A DNA stretch of 64,000 nucleotides from Sphingobium yanoikuyae (GTDB lineage: Bacteria; Pseudomonadota; Alphaproteobacteria; Sphingomonadales; Sphingomonadaceae). Below are positions 27,817-35,356 of this stretch, piece after piece. A program made the translations under genes and the position numbers. The notes under the pieces were generated by a model, which saw nothing but the letters and a program-made list of their open reading frames with translations, had not been told where the DNA came from and searched no databases. Each line of letters begins with the position of its first letter. Positions within the stretch are counted from its first letter, which is position 1. The stretch covers positions 248,001 to 312,000 of the forward strand of contig NZ_CP053022.1 in assembly GCF_013001025.1 (NCBI RefSeq), written 5' to 3'.

Positions 27817-27909
27817 CAGTTCAGCAGCGAAAATCAGTTATTTTGAAGTCGTACAGGATTGCTGGATGTGAGGTATTAGAAGCAGATCTTGATAGCTGCC
27901 CGCTATGAT

Positions 27910-28027
27910 ACCCCGTTCGGGTGATTTCGCCCGTTCATCGAACTGCTATCTCAATCGAGCGACCCGACGATTGTCTTCACGATCGAACGTTCACTGACCC
28001 TGCCAGAAACGGCAGGGTCTTTTCTTT
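27910..28027 (+). ncRNA. Candidate small RNA ending in a terminator
   Basis: No convincing ORF precedes the strong terminator at 27996-28027. TATGAT at 27904 could be a -10 box. The stretch begins with a GTTCGGGTGATTTCGCCCG hairpin-forming segment. A transcript of about 115 nt would contain the hairpin, an unstructured middle and the terminator. This is inferred from structure only. Confidence 0.35.
27996..28027 (+). terminator. Rho-independent terminator
   Basis: GACCCTGCC (27996-28004) pairs with GGCAGGGTC (28011-28019) around a six-base loop and is followed by TTTTCTTT. No annotated gene ends just before it. Confidence 0.85.
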
Positions 28028-28133
28028 GCGCGAACGGTGCCGTGTCGCGCCGGTGCCGTTCCCATGCCGCTACATTTGCACGCGACCGCCAACTCGATCA
28101 GTGCTAGGTCGCTTGCTGAAAGGAGTCACCATC

Positions 28134-28286
28134 ATGGATGATCACCTCAAAGCCGCGGCTGCCGCCGCTGCAATGACCGACATGGAACTGATCACGGTCT
28201 GGAACAGAATCGAGGATCGGGACGAGTTGACGAGCCAGGAAATGGCAATCCAGGATGAGATGGAGTGCCGCGAGATCGATATCTGA
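28134..28286 (+). CDS. Small acidic hypothetical protein (50 aa)
   Basis: ATG 28134 follows AAAGGAG with good spacing. The peptide begins with a run of alanines (LKAAAAAAAM) and ends in an acidic helix (ELTSQEMAIQDEMECREIDI). No family is recognised. It overlaps the next small membrane ORF by one base (TGATG), so the two may be co-translated. Confidence 0.6.
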   Translation: MDDHLKAAAAAAAMTDMELITVWNRIEDRDELTSQEMAIQDEMECREIDI

Positions 28287-28387
28287 TGCGCAGTGGTCGC
28301 GACATGATACTGACCATCGAGGCCCTTGTGCTGACTGCGATGATGATCATCAGCGCCGCTGCCGGGATCGTCAGCCTGATCGACTGA
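28286..28387 (+). CDS. Small single-helix membrane protein (33 aa)
   Basis: A 33-codon ORF starting in the stop of the preceding one. One hydrophobic helix, ILTIEALVLTAMMIISAAAG, fills most of it. It is clearly related to the ORF at 28675 (KIEAVLLAAMMIGSSAAG), which argues that both are real genes under selection. Confidence 0.55.
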   Translation: MRSGRDMILTIEALVLTAMMIISAAAGIVSLID

Positions 28388-28448
28388 CCCGTGCAACTAT
28401 CGACGAGAATGGTCGTTTCATTCCAAACGCCCATTGGAGAGACGAACG

Positions 28449-28571
28449 TTGCGCCGCCCAGAAACTGACCCTACCGCCCGCGCGACATCGTTTTTCGAGG
28501 TAGACGGTGTCCCGGCGCTGGGGATTCTGTGCGGGGCGCTGTTCGCCGCCCTCGTGGGCCTGATGCGATAA
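28449..28571 (+). CDS. Small membrane protein (about 40 aa, TTG start)
   Basis: The frame opens at TTG 28449 after GAGAGACG and ends TAA 28571. An N-terminal charged part (RRPETDPTARATSF) is followed by one membrane helix (ALGILCGALFAALVGLM). The start is uncertain. Confidence 0.4.
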   Translation: MRRPETDPTARATSFFEVDGVPALGILCGALFAALVGLMR

Positions 28572-28576
28572 GAAAC

Positions 28577-28602
28577 GGAACAAATGCGTGGGGGGCCTCG
28601 TT
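28577..28602 (+). promoter_or_regulatory. EcfG-type promoter before the 39-aa membrane protein
   Basis: GGAAC (28577-28581), 17 bp, CGTT (28599-28602): an exact general-stress promoter. It lies about 75 bp upstream of the TTG start at 28675. Confidence 0.75.
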
Positions 28603-28674
28603 CTTCTGGTTCCTCTGATATTCAGGACGACACTACCTCGCCGGCCTTGACGGGGTATTTTTTAAGGCAGATAT

Positions 28675-28794
28675 TTGAAACCCAACGACCAAAATAACCG
28701 TGATGGATCGACCCTGGTTCTCAAGATTGAAGCCGTGCTTCTGGCAGCCATGATGATCGGATCCTCGGCCGCTGGCCTTTACAGCCTTCTGTAA
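28675..28794 (+). CDS. Small single-helix membrane protein (39 aa), paralogue of the 28286 ORF
   Basis: It opens at TTG 28675, six bases after TTAAGGCAG. The hydrophobic part LKIEAVLLAAMMIGSSAAG aligns with the ORF at 28286. Together with the EcfG promoter at 28577 this is good evidence for an expressed, stress-induced mini-protein. Its function is unknown. Confidence 0.55.
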   Translation: MKPNDQNNRDGSTLVLKIEAVLLAAMMIGSSAAGLYSLL

Positions 28795-28882
28795 CGCTGT
28801 TGTGCCGATCGGCGCACAAATCTGTCTTGGGGCACCAAGGCAATTGCGTGACGATCGACCCGTATTCATCGAGATTTTCCCA

Positions 28883-28981
28883 ATGAACCGCAGGCCAAAG
28901 CGTTCATCCCTGATGCAGATTATTGAGATGGATCAGGTTACGCAGCTACCGGAACCGATCGTCTGTTTGCGGCTTCCTTAG
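28883..28981 (+). CDS. Possible 32-aa peptide
   Basis: ATG 28883 to TAG 28981 encodes a basic then acidic peptide (MNRRPKRSSLMQIIEMDQV then TQLPEPIV). No clear ribosome site. It is listed only because it sits in a row of tiny ORFs. Confidence 0.25.
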   Translation: MNRRPKRSSLMQIIEMDQVTQLPEPIVCLRLP

Positions 28982-29008
28982 CGGATAAAACCACTGAGGA
29001 GACCTGTC

Positions 29009-29521
29009 ATGGCCAAGGCCGAATATAGTGATGCCATCGCCCTTCTGAAGTCCGATCATCGCACGGTCGAAGAGCTATTCGAACAATATGAGAAAGCCGC
29101 TTCAGCAAAGAAGAAGGGCGATATCGCTCACCAGATTTGCACCGAGCTCAAAATCCATACGCTGATCGAGGAAGAGATTTTCTATCCCGCGTTCGAAAGC
29201 AAGATCGAGGCAGACACGCTTGAAGAGGCCTATGTCGAACATGATGGTGCCAAGGTGCTGATCAATGACATCGAGGCTGGCTCGACGCAGGACAGATTCT
29301 TCGACGCCAAGGTCAAGGTTCTGTCCGAAGAGATCAAGCACCACGTCCATGAGGAAGAAATGCGCGGCGAAGGCATGTTTGCGCAGTGTCGCGATACCGA
29401 TGTCGACCTGGTGGCGCTTCGGGATCTGATGCTTGCACGCAAAGAAGCGTTGACCGCGCAGGCGAAAGCGGGGGGCCTGCCCGCCGCCAAGCCAACCGCG
29501 GTCAACCTGATCCCCGCCTGA
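29009..29521 (+). CDS. Hemerythrin-like HHE domain protein
   Basis: A 170-residue protein with the spaced His/Glu ligands of a hemerythrin fold: LLKSDHRTVEELFEQ, then LKIHTLIEEEIFYPA, then VEHDGAK and HHVHEEEMRGEGMF. It would bind a di-iron site and oxygen, nitric oxide or iron. ATG 29009 follows GAGGAGA. Such proteins are common general-stress products. The C-terminus is a short Ala/Pro tail. Confidence 0.88.
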   Translation: MAKAEYSDAIALLKSDHRTVEELFEQYEKAASAKKKGDIAHQICTELKIHTLIEEEIFYPAFESKIEADTLEEAYVEHDGAKVLINDIEAGSTQDRFFDAKVKVLSEEIKHHVHEEEMRGEGMFAQCRDTDVDLVALRDLMLARKEALTAQAKAGGLPAAKPTAVNLIPA

Positions 29522-29627
29522 GCAGGGGCCAGAATGACGAAGAGCAGACGTTGGATAGCGGCGCCGACCGATACCGGGGCCCGCACAAGGTCGGCTGCAA
29601 CATCTCGAGCGCCATGAGGAACAGCCC

Positions 29628-30608
29628 ATGCCGAAGTTCGGATATAAGCTGATGACGGAGGAGCACGGGCCGAAGGTGCTCGTGGAAAATGCGATCCGCG
29701 CAGAGAAAGCGGGGTTCGATTTCGTCTCCATTTCGGACCATTTCCACCCCTGGCTCGAGTCACAGGGCCATGCGCCCTTTGCTTGGAGCGTCTTGGGCGC
29801 CATCGCCCATGCTACGGATCGCATTGGCATCGCGACCGGCCTTACCTGCCCGATCCTGCGCTATCATCCCGTCATCGTCGCGCAGGCGGCGGCCACTATC
29901 GCGGTCATGAGTGACGATCGTTTCACTCTGGCGGTCGGCGCGGGTGAACGCCTGAACGAACATGTCACCGGTGCCCGGTGGCCGTCGGTGCCCGAGCGGC
30001 ACGAAATGCTGGGTGAGGCGATCGACATCTTTCGCCTTCTCTGGAAGGGCGGCGTTCATAGCTGGCATGGAACGCATTTTGTTGTCGACCACGCCCAGCT
30101 TTATGATCTTCCAACCGAGCCTATCCCGATCGTCCTGGGCGTGAGTGGTCCATCCTCCGTCACACTCGCCGCTGAAAAGGGCGATGGCATCATGACGACC
30201 GCACCAGATGGCGATCTCGTGAAGAGTTATGAAGCGAAGGCCGGCAACCCAGGCCCCCGATATGCCGAGGCAGTCATTGCCTATGCGTCGAGCGCCGAGC
30301 AGGGGTTGGACATCGCTCATGACAGGTTTCGCTTTTCTGCCTTCGACTGGTCGGTCAACAGCGAGGTTCCTTCCGTCCAGGGCTTCGAAGCCGCAAGCCA
30401 ATATGTCCGGCCTGAGGACCTGGCCTCGAAGGTTTCGGCTGGCCCGGATGTCCAGGCCCACGTCCAGTTGATCTCGCAATATGTTGATGCTGGCTTCGAC
30501 CATATTGTGTTGACATGTCCTGGCGACGATCAGGCAGGATTCATCGATTTCTTCGAACAGGAGTTGAAGCCGGCCCTGTCGCGTCCGGAGAAGGAACCGT
30601 CCAGATGA
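29628..30608 (+). CDS. LLM-class flavin/F420-type oxidoreductase (TIGR03557-like)
   Basis: A 326-residue TIM-barrel luciferase-like monooxygenase with SDHFHPWLESQGHAPFAW near residue 36, GIATGLTCPILRYHPVIVAQ and GAGERLNEHVTG, the pattern of the TIGR03557 F420-dependent family. Whether this host makes F420 is not visible; FMN may be used instead. The gene stands alone between the hemerythrin-like gene and the DUF3182 operon. Confidence 0.82.
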   Translation: MPKFGYKLMTEEHGPKVLVENAIRAEKAGFDFVSISDHFHPWLESQGHAPFAWSVLGAIAHATDRIGIATGLTCPILRYHPVIVAQAAATIAVMSDDRFTLAVGAGERLNEHVTGARWPSVPERHEMLGEAIDIFRLLWKGGVHSWHGTHFVVDHAQLYDLPTEPIPIVLGVSGPSSVTLAAEKGDGIMTTAPDGDLVKSYEAKAGNPGPRYAEAVIAYASSAEQGLDIAHDRFRFSAFDWSVNSEVPSVQGFEAASQYVRPEDLASKVSAGPDVQAHVQLISQYVDAGFDHIVLTCPGDDQAGFIDFFEQELKPALSRPEKEPSR

Positions 30609-30879
30609 GGTCGCTCCAGGATCGGGAGATCGAAGGGGCGCTCGATGTTGGAAGGCAATGAGAAGGCGATGCCCTCCCGATAAAAAGTGGGCCCTCTATC
30701 CACCATCCCCTCCCGCCGTAGACACCGTCTGTCGCAAGCCAAGATGCCTTCGCCGGCGGTGGAGCGACACCAGGCCCCAGGCACGCATTCCGGGCGCAAG
30801 GCCCACGGATATAAACCTGCGACGCCGGGTTGTTGAAATATCTGCCTGACGGCAGTTGCTCCAGGATCTGAGAGGTTCA

Positions 30880-31998
30880 ATGGCCAGTTCGCATCTGACC
30901 CGTCTTGTGAAGATCTATACCACCCGGTCCGGCGCCATGAACAACGAACATGACAGGGTCGCAAGAGCCGAGCTTGCGCGAAGGATAGCCCGGCTTGGTC
31001 AGGCGACATTCGTCGATAACGACCCTGCGCCAGTCTCCGAGCCGGATGGTGATGCGCGGGACACGCTCTTCATTCCGACCGGCACGATTGACCTGGAAAT
31101 GGCGCGCCAACTGGGCATCCGCAACGAAAGCCAGATTTACGGGGGCGTTGTTCCACATGGCTTCGTCGGAAGCAAGGTCATCACGCATCCGGTTTTTCCA
31201 GGCAGCAACGAAGTTCCTGAAGGATGGCGGCCCGAACTGGGCGCCGCTCTTGCGCCTTATGTTCTTACTGGCTGGTCGGCATTCAGCGTAGATGCCGTGC
31301 GCGAAGCGAGTCTCGACATGCTTCGCTATGGTTCGATCCGTCTGAAGGAGGTCGAGGCGACAGCGGGGCTCGGACAATTTGTCGTCACTTCGCCAGGGGA
31401 GCTGGAAGAAGCGATTGCGCAGCTCGATGCGGATGCCATTGCGCGTCACGGCGTCGTGATCGAAGAGAATCTCGACAATGTCATCACTTACAGCGTGGGC
31501 GTGACATGTCTTTTTGGAGAGATCATCTCCTATTGGGGCACCCAGCGCCTTGCCGCCAACAACGAAGGCGCCACCGTCTATGGAGGCTCGACCCTGCATG
31601 TGGTGAGGGGTGGCTTTGAACAGCTGGCAGGCCTGAGCCTGGCCGACGATCTGCAGCAAGGGATCGAGAAGGCGATCGCATATGATGCGACCGTCTCGAA
31701 ATTCTACCCGGATCTGATGGCCTCTCGTCGCAATTATGACGTCGCCGCAGGCATGAATTCTTCCGGTGAAATGCGCATCGGTGTTCTTGAGCAGAGCTGG
31801 CGGGCGGGCGGTGCAAGCGGCGCCGAGATAGCGGCCTTCGAAGCCTTTGCACGCGATCGCGCGTTGTCGGCGGTCACATGCGCCACGATGGAAATTTATG
31901 GTCATCTTGACGCCGCGCCGGAGGGTAGCATCCTCTATTATAGCGGTATCGATGCGGTCGCGGGACCGATCACAAAATATGCAATGGAGCTGGAATGA
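30880..31998 (+). CDS. DUF3182 family protein (ATP-grasp-like)
   Basis: About 372 residues from ATG 30880, preceded by TGAGAGG. It has the DUF3182 pattern with RLKEVEATAGLGQFVV, VVIEENLDNVITYSVGV and NYDVAAGMNSSGEMRIGVLE, resembling ATP-grasp ligases. Function is unknown, and the substrate cannot be read. The stop overlaps the hydrolase gene (ATGA), an arrangement that recurs for this family and suggests a shared pathway. Confidence 0.78.
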   Translation: MASSHLTRLVKIYTTRSGAMNNEHDRVARAELARRIARLGQATFVDNDPAPVSEPDGDARDTLFIPTGTIDLEMARQLGIRNESQIYGGVVPHGFVGSKVITHPVFPGSNEVPEGWRPELGAALAPYVLTGWSAFSVDAVREASLDMLRYGSIRLKEVEATAGLGQFVVTSPGELEEAIAQLDADAIARHGVVIEENLDNVITYSVGVTCLFGEIISYWGTQRLAANNEGATVYGGSTLHVVRGGFEQLAGLSLADDLQQGIEKAIAYDATVSKFYPDLMASRRNYDVAAGMNSSGEMRIGVLEQSWRAGGASGAEIAAFEAFARDRALSAVTCATMEIYGHLDAAPEGSILYYSGIDAVAGPITKYAMELE

Positions 31999-32792
31999 CG
32001 GGCAGCCAGATATGTTTTGACGTCGAGGGGGAAAGTCTGGACGCGACCATCCTGTCACCGGACAAGCTCGTTCCTGGCATTCTCTTCATCCACGGATGGG
32101 GCGGTTCGCGCGATCAGGACATGGTTAGGGCCGAAGAGATCGCGCAGCTGGGCTGTATCTGCTTCACCTTTGATCTGCGGGGCCATGCCCGGCACGCCGA
32201 AGAGCGCAACCGGGTGACGCGCTCTCATGGTCTTGCCGACGTCGTGGCTGCCTATGATTATCTCGTCGGTCAGGACCAGGTCGATCCATCTGCCATTGCG
32301 GTCGTCGGAACAAGCTATGGCGGCTATCTCGCCGCGCTCCTCACTGCCGTCCGCCCGGTCAACTGGCTCGCCTTGCGCGTCCCTGCTCTCTATCCTGACG
32401 AACATTGGGATGTCCCCAAGGCGATGCTAGACCGCGATCTTATCAATGCCTATCGGGCTCGCTTCCGCACGGGTCGCGAGGACAAGGCTCTGGCGGCTTG
32501 CGAGCAATTTGCGGGCGACGTGCTGATCGTCGAGTCAGAGCAAGACGACTATGTGCCGCACGCGACAATCAGCTCCTACATGTCCGCGTTCCACAACAGT
32601 AATTCCTTGAGCTACCGCATCCTCAAAGGCGCTGATCACTCGTTGCGGGACGAAGGGTGTCGGCGCGCCTACAACCAGTTGCTGCTGACCTGGATCGAGG
32701 AAATGGTCCGTGGCGGCCGCCGGCCGTCGACAAGCAGTCATCAGGACGCCGGAGAGCTTCCTGCCCAGGCCTACAAGCTGGCGGACCGATAA
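31995..32792 (+). CDS. Alpha/beta hydrolase
   Basis: A 265-residue hydrolase with the oxyanion HGWGGSRDQD, nucleophile elbow VVGTSYGGYLAAL (Ser about residue 108), Asp in VESEQDDYVPH and His in LKGADHSLRD. It is coupled to the DUF3182 gene by a 4-bp overlap. It probably acts on an ester or amide made or used by that protein (inference). Confidence 0.85.
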   Translation: MTGSQICFDVEGESLDATILSPDKLVPGILFIHGWGGSRDQDMVRAEEIAQLGCICFTFDLRGHARHAEERNRVTRSHGLADVVAAYDYLVGQDQVDPSAIAVVGTSYGGYLAALLTAVRPVNWLALRVPALYPDEHWDVPKAMLDRDLINAYRARFRTGREDKALAACEQFAGDVLIVESEQDDYVPHATISSYMSAFHNSNSLSYRILKGADHSLRDEGCRRAYNQLLLTWIEEMVRGGRRPSTSSHQDAGELPAQAYKLADR

Positions 32793-32854
32793 CATCTTCA
32801 GACAGCTTGGCCCGATATGCCTTGCCAAGCGTTGAGGATGCAAAGGAGAGAGCC

Positions 32855-33298
32855 ATGTCATTGTCGCTTGAAGATCTGTCGCGAAAGATGAAGGAAATCG
32901 ATTTCGCGATGCTTGCCACCCACGCCGCAGACGGCGCGATCGGATCGCGTCCGATGAGCAACAACCGCGAAGTCGATTATGATGGCACTGCGTGGTTCTT
33001 CACTGACGAAACTGCGCTGATGGTCTCGGAAATCGAGACCAATCCGTCAGTCAATCTGAGCTATCAGGGCAAGTCTGGCTTGCTCGGCCATCGGCCTTTC
33101 TTCGTTGCGGTCGAGGGGCGGGGCGTCTTGATCAGGGATCAGGCTCAATTCGACGCACATTGGACAAAGGGGCTGGAACGCTGGTGGCCGCAGGGCACCC
33201 AGACCCCCGGACTTGTTCTGATCCAAGTGATCGGCAAGCGCGCCCATTATTGGGATGGCGAGGAGGAAGGCGAAATCCTGCTTGAGGGCACCCGTTGA
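32855..33298 (+). CDS. Pyridoxamine-phosphate-oxidase-like general stress protein (GSP26 type)
   Basis: A 147-residue flavin-binding split-barrel protein (DFAMLATHAADGAIGSRPMS, then WFFTDETALMVSEI and NLSYQG), matching the GSP26/PNPOx-like family that binds FMN or FAD. ATG 32855 follows AAAGGAGAGAG. The stop overlaps the next small gene (TGATG). Confidence 0.85.
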   Translation: MSLSLEDLSRKMKEIDFAMLATHAADGAIGSRPMSNNREVDYDGTAWFFTDETALMVSEIETNPSVNLSYQGKSGLLGHRPFFVAVEGRGVLIRDQAQFDAHWTKGLERWWPQGTQTPGLVLIQVIGKRAHYWDGEEEGEILLEGTR

Positions 33299-33495
33299 TG
33301 GCCCCTGACGAAAAGCCGTCCGCGCGCCGGCTGGGAAAAGCCGGCGCCTTTATCGTCGGCATCATCATCGCCATTTTCATCGTCATATTTGTCGGCAGAA
33401 ACCTGTGGCATGGCGACGAGCTGGAGCAGGATCAGGCGGTCGGCAATAATGTCGCTACCGAGCATACCGGTCCATCCTATAATCAGCGGCTCTGA
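33298..33495 (+). CDS. Small membrane-anchored hypothetical protein (65 aa)
   Basis: One membrane helix (AFIVGIIIAIFIVIFVG, about residues 18-34) between a basic N-terminus and an acidic tail. It starts in the stop of the GSP26-like gene and is probably co-expressed with it. Not recognised. Confidence 0.6.
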   Translation: MAPDEKPSARRLGKAGAFIVGIIIAIFIVIFVGRNLWHGDELEQDQAVGNNVATEHTGPSYNQRL

Positions 33496-33529
33496 GGCGA
33501 GCCGGGCAGCGGAAAGCCGCGCCGGCCGC

Positions 33530-34171
33530 TCACTGCGCCATGGCCTGATTGGGCTCCGATGCCCAGAACAGGTGGCAGGGTGGTATATTGCGCCATTCAT
33601 ATGCGGCCCGCACCGACCCATATCGGTCTTCGAGCAGCGGGCGCACGGCGGTCCGCATCTGATAAGCCATGAAGAGTCCATGTGGGCACAGGAGTTGAGC
33701 GCTGCGATCAATGATCTGCGTCGCGGCGTCTGGCTCGAGTGTCGAAAAGGGCAGCCCGGAAATGATGCAATCGGCCTGAGAAAGGCCGTGACTGGCCATG
33801 ATATGCTGCACATCTGCCGCCGATCCGGTCACGACGTGCAATCGTTGGTCCGGGATTGCCGAGATCAGATGGTCGGTGAAAGACGCGCTGGTGTCGATGG
33901 CGATCAGCCTGGCATGGGACGGGAGGCGAGTGAGAATGGCAGCGGTGAACGCGCCAGTCCCCGGTCCATATTCCAGCATCGTCGTCACACGAGACCAGTC
34001 GATGCCGTGCAGCATCCGGTTTATCAGCCAATGCGAAGCGGGAAATGATGAGCCGACCATGGTCGGGCTTTTGAAGAATTCAGCGGCGGCGACAAGCCGG
34101 GCCTTCAGATCACTTGTTCGTGCATGAGATCGGGAAGCGGGGTAAAGGGCGGCTTCTTGCACATCGGCCAT
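33530..34171 (-). CDS. Class I SAM methyltransferase, PmtA/KsgA-like
   Basis: A 213-residue protein with the motif I LEYGPGTGAFTAAIL (about residue 66) and a later IISGLPFSTL motif. The layout is like phospholipid N-methyltransferase PmtA. It may methylate phosphatidylethanolamine; the substrate is inferred. It is convergent with the operon ending at 33495. Confidence 0.78.
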   Translation of the reverse strand: MADVQEAALYPASRSHARTSDLKARLVAAAEFFKSPTMVGSSFPASHWLINRMLHGIDWSRVTTMLEYGPGTGAFTAAILTRLPSHARLIAIDTSASFTDHLISAIPDQRLHVVTGSAADVQHIMASHGLSQADCIISGLPFSTLEPDAATQIIDRSAQLLCPHGLFMAYQMRTAVRPLLEDRYGSVRAAYEWRNIPPCHLFWASEPNQAMAQ

Positions 34172-34510
34172 ATCTGCTCCTCAACATTGTCTTTGCTCTT
34201 AAAGCCTCCCGAGACGTTTGTAGTTTCAGCGCCCGCGGCAAAAATCGCGCTTAACAGGATCAATCTCCAACATGATTTCTCATGTGTATCCGAGAATTGC
34301 TGATGACGCACGCGACAGAGGCGCGGTGAGAATGGCGATGTGCCTTGCCTTGGAGCGTCAGGCCTTCGTTCTTCCATGGAGTGGCGGCCCCCACCGGACA
34401 GCTGGTCATTCAAGCCGGGCAGGCGAATGCGAGTTCCTCGCGAGACGACCGAAAGTTGATGGGCGCCACGGACAGATTGCGCTGACGAGCAGCAGGGAAG
34501 GACGGGGGCA
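34172..34510. other. Intergenic, no gene recognised
   Basis: No ORF with a ribosome site or family match. It is the divergent promoter space between the PmtA-like methyltransferase (minus) and the 34545 gene (plus). Confidence 0.5.
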
Positions 34511-34536
34511 GGAACGGAGGCGTCCGGACCGTGGTT
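34511..34536 (+). promoter_or_regulatory. EcfG-like promoter (one mismatch)
   Basis: GGAAC, 17 bp, GGTT instead of CGTT. It ends only 8 bp before the ATG at 34545, so transcription would be nearly leaderless, or the true start may be further inside the gene. Moderate to weak support. Confidence 0.35.
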
Positions 34537-34544
34537 TTCCCATA

Positions 34545-35111
34545 ATGGCGAATCTGAAAGTCTTCCGTACCCCCGCCGGCTTCCATGATGCCTATGTAGC
34601 GGCGCCCAGCCAGAAAGCCGCGCTGAAGGCGTGGGGATCGGAGGCAGATCTGTTTGCGCGCGGGATCGCCGAAAAGGTCACCGATCCCAAGCTGATGGAG
34701 AAGCCGCTCGCCAAACCCGGCGTCGTCATCAAGGTGAGCCGCGGCAGTGCGGGTGACCATTTCGAGGCTGCTGAAACGCGATCTCCACCAGATCGCGGTC
34801 GCAGGAACACCAGAAGAGCAGCAAAGGAAGATCAGGCGGAAGCCACCGTTGCGCCTGTCGCCCGAAAACCCAAGAAGACGAACCCGCGGCCCAGCCGCGC
34901 GAAACTCGATGCGGCCGGGAAGGCGGTCGACCAGGCGTCCGCCAACCTCAAGGCGGGATTGGCGGACATAGACGCCCGGATGCGCGCTCTCGACGCCGAG
35001 CGCCGGACTCTGCAGGCAGAGGGCGACAAGCGCGTGACCAAGCTGGAGGCAGATCGCGATCGGGCGCGCAGGGAATATCAGGCCCGGCTGGAAAAATGGG
35101 CGAGAAGCTGA
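34545..35111 (+). CDS. Lys/Arg/Ala-rich hypothetical protein with coiled coil
   Basis: A 188-residue protein. Residues 1-65 form a compact domain (LKVFRTPAGFHDAYVAAPSQ, then KAALKAWGSEADLFARGIA), the middle is a Lys/Pro linker, and residues 115-188 are a coiled coil (ADIDARMRALDAERRTLQAE). The N-terminal pattern recurs in sphingomonad hypothetical proteins. It could be nucleoid- or envelope-associated; no function is known. Confidence 0.65.
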   Translation: MANLKVFRTPAGFHDAYVAAPSQKAALKAWGSEADLFARGIAEKVTDPKLMEKPLAKPGVVIKVSRGSAGDHFEAAETRSPPDRGRRNTRRAAKEDQAEATVAPVARKPKKTNPRPSRAKLDAAGKAVDQASANLKAGLADIDARMRALDAERRTLQAEGDKRVTKLEADRDRARREYQARLEKWARS

Positions 35112-35356
35112 TCCATCATGGCAGGTGCTTCAGCCAAGCCTCTCCATGTCAATTGGTCGAGCGACCGCATGATGTTGATCGCCGCGGTCGCATGGACATT
35201 CAAAGGCAGAAGCGGGCTCTATCTCTCATCGACCTCACCAATGTGGAGAAACCTGCCGCTCTTAAAATGGGTGGGCATGGCGTTGTCACTGCTGACAGGT
35301 CTGGAAGGGCGCATCGCCAGAATATATAGGGTGAAGGGCATCAGGAGCATAAGGCA

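Noticed and set aside
28947..28975. EcfG promoter before the hemerythrin-like gene
   Set aside because: GGAAC is present, but the -10 element at 16-17 bp spacing reads GCTT or CTTC, too far from CGTT.
30877..32058. 393-codon minus-strand frame opposite the DUF3182 gene
   Set aside because: No ribosome site or motif; the plus strand encodes a recognisable coupled operon.
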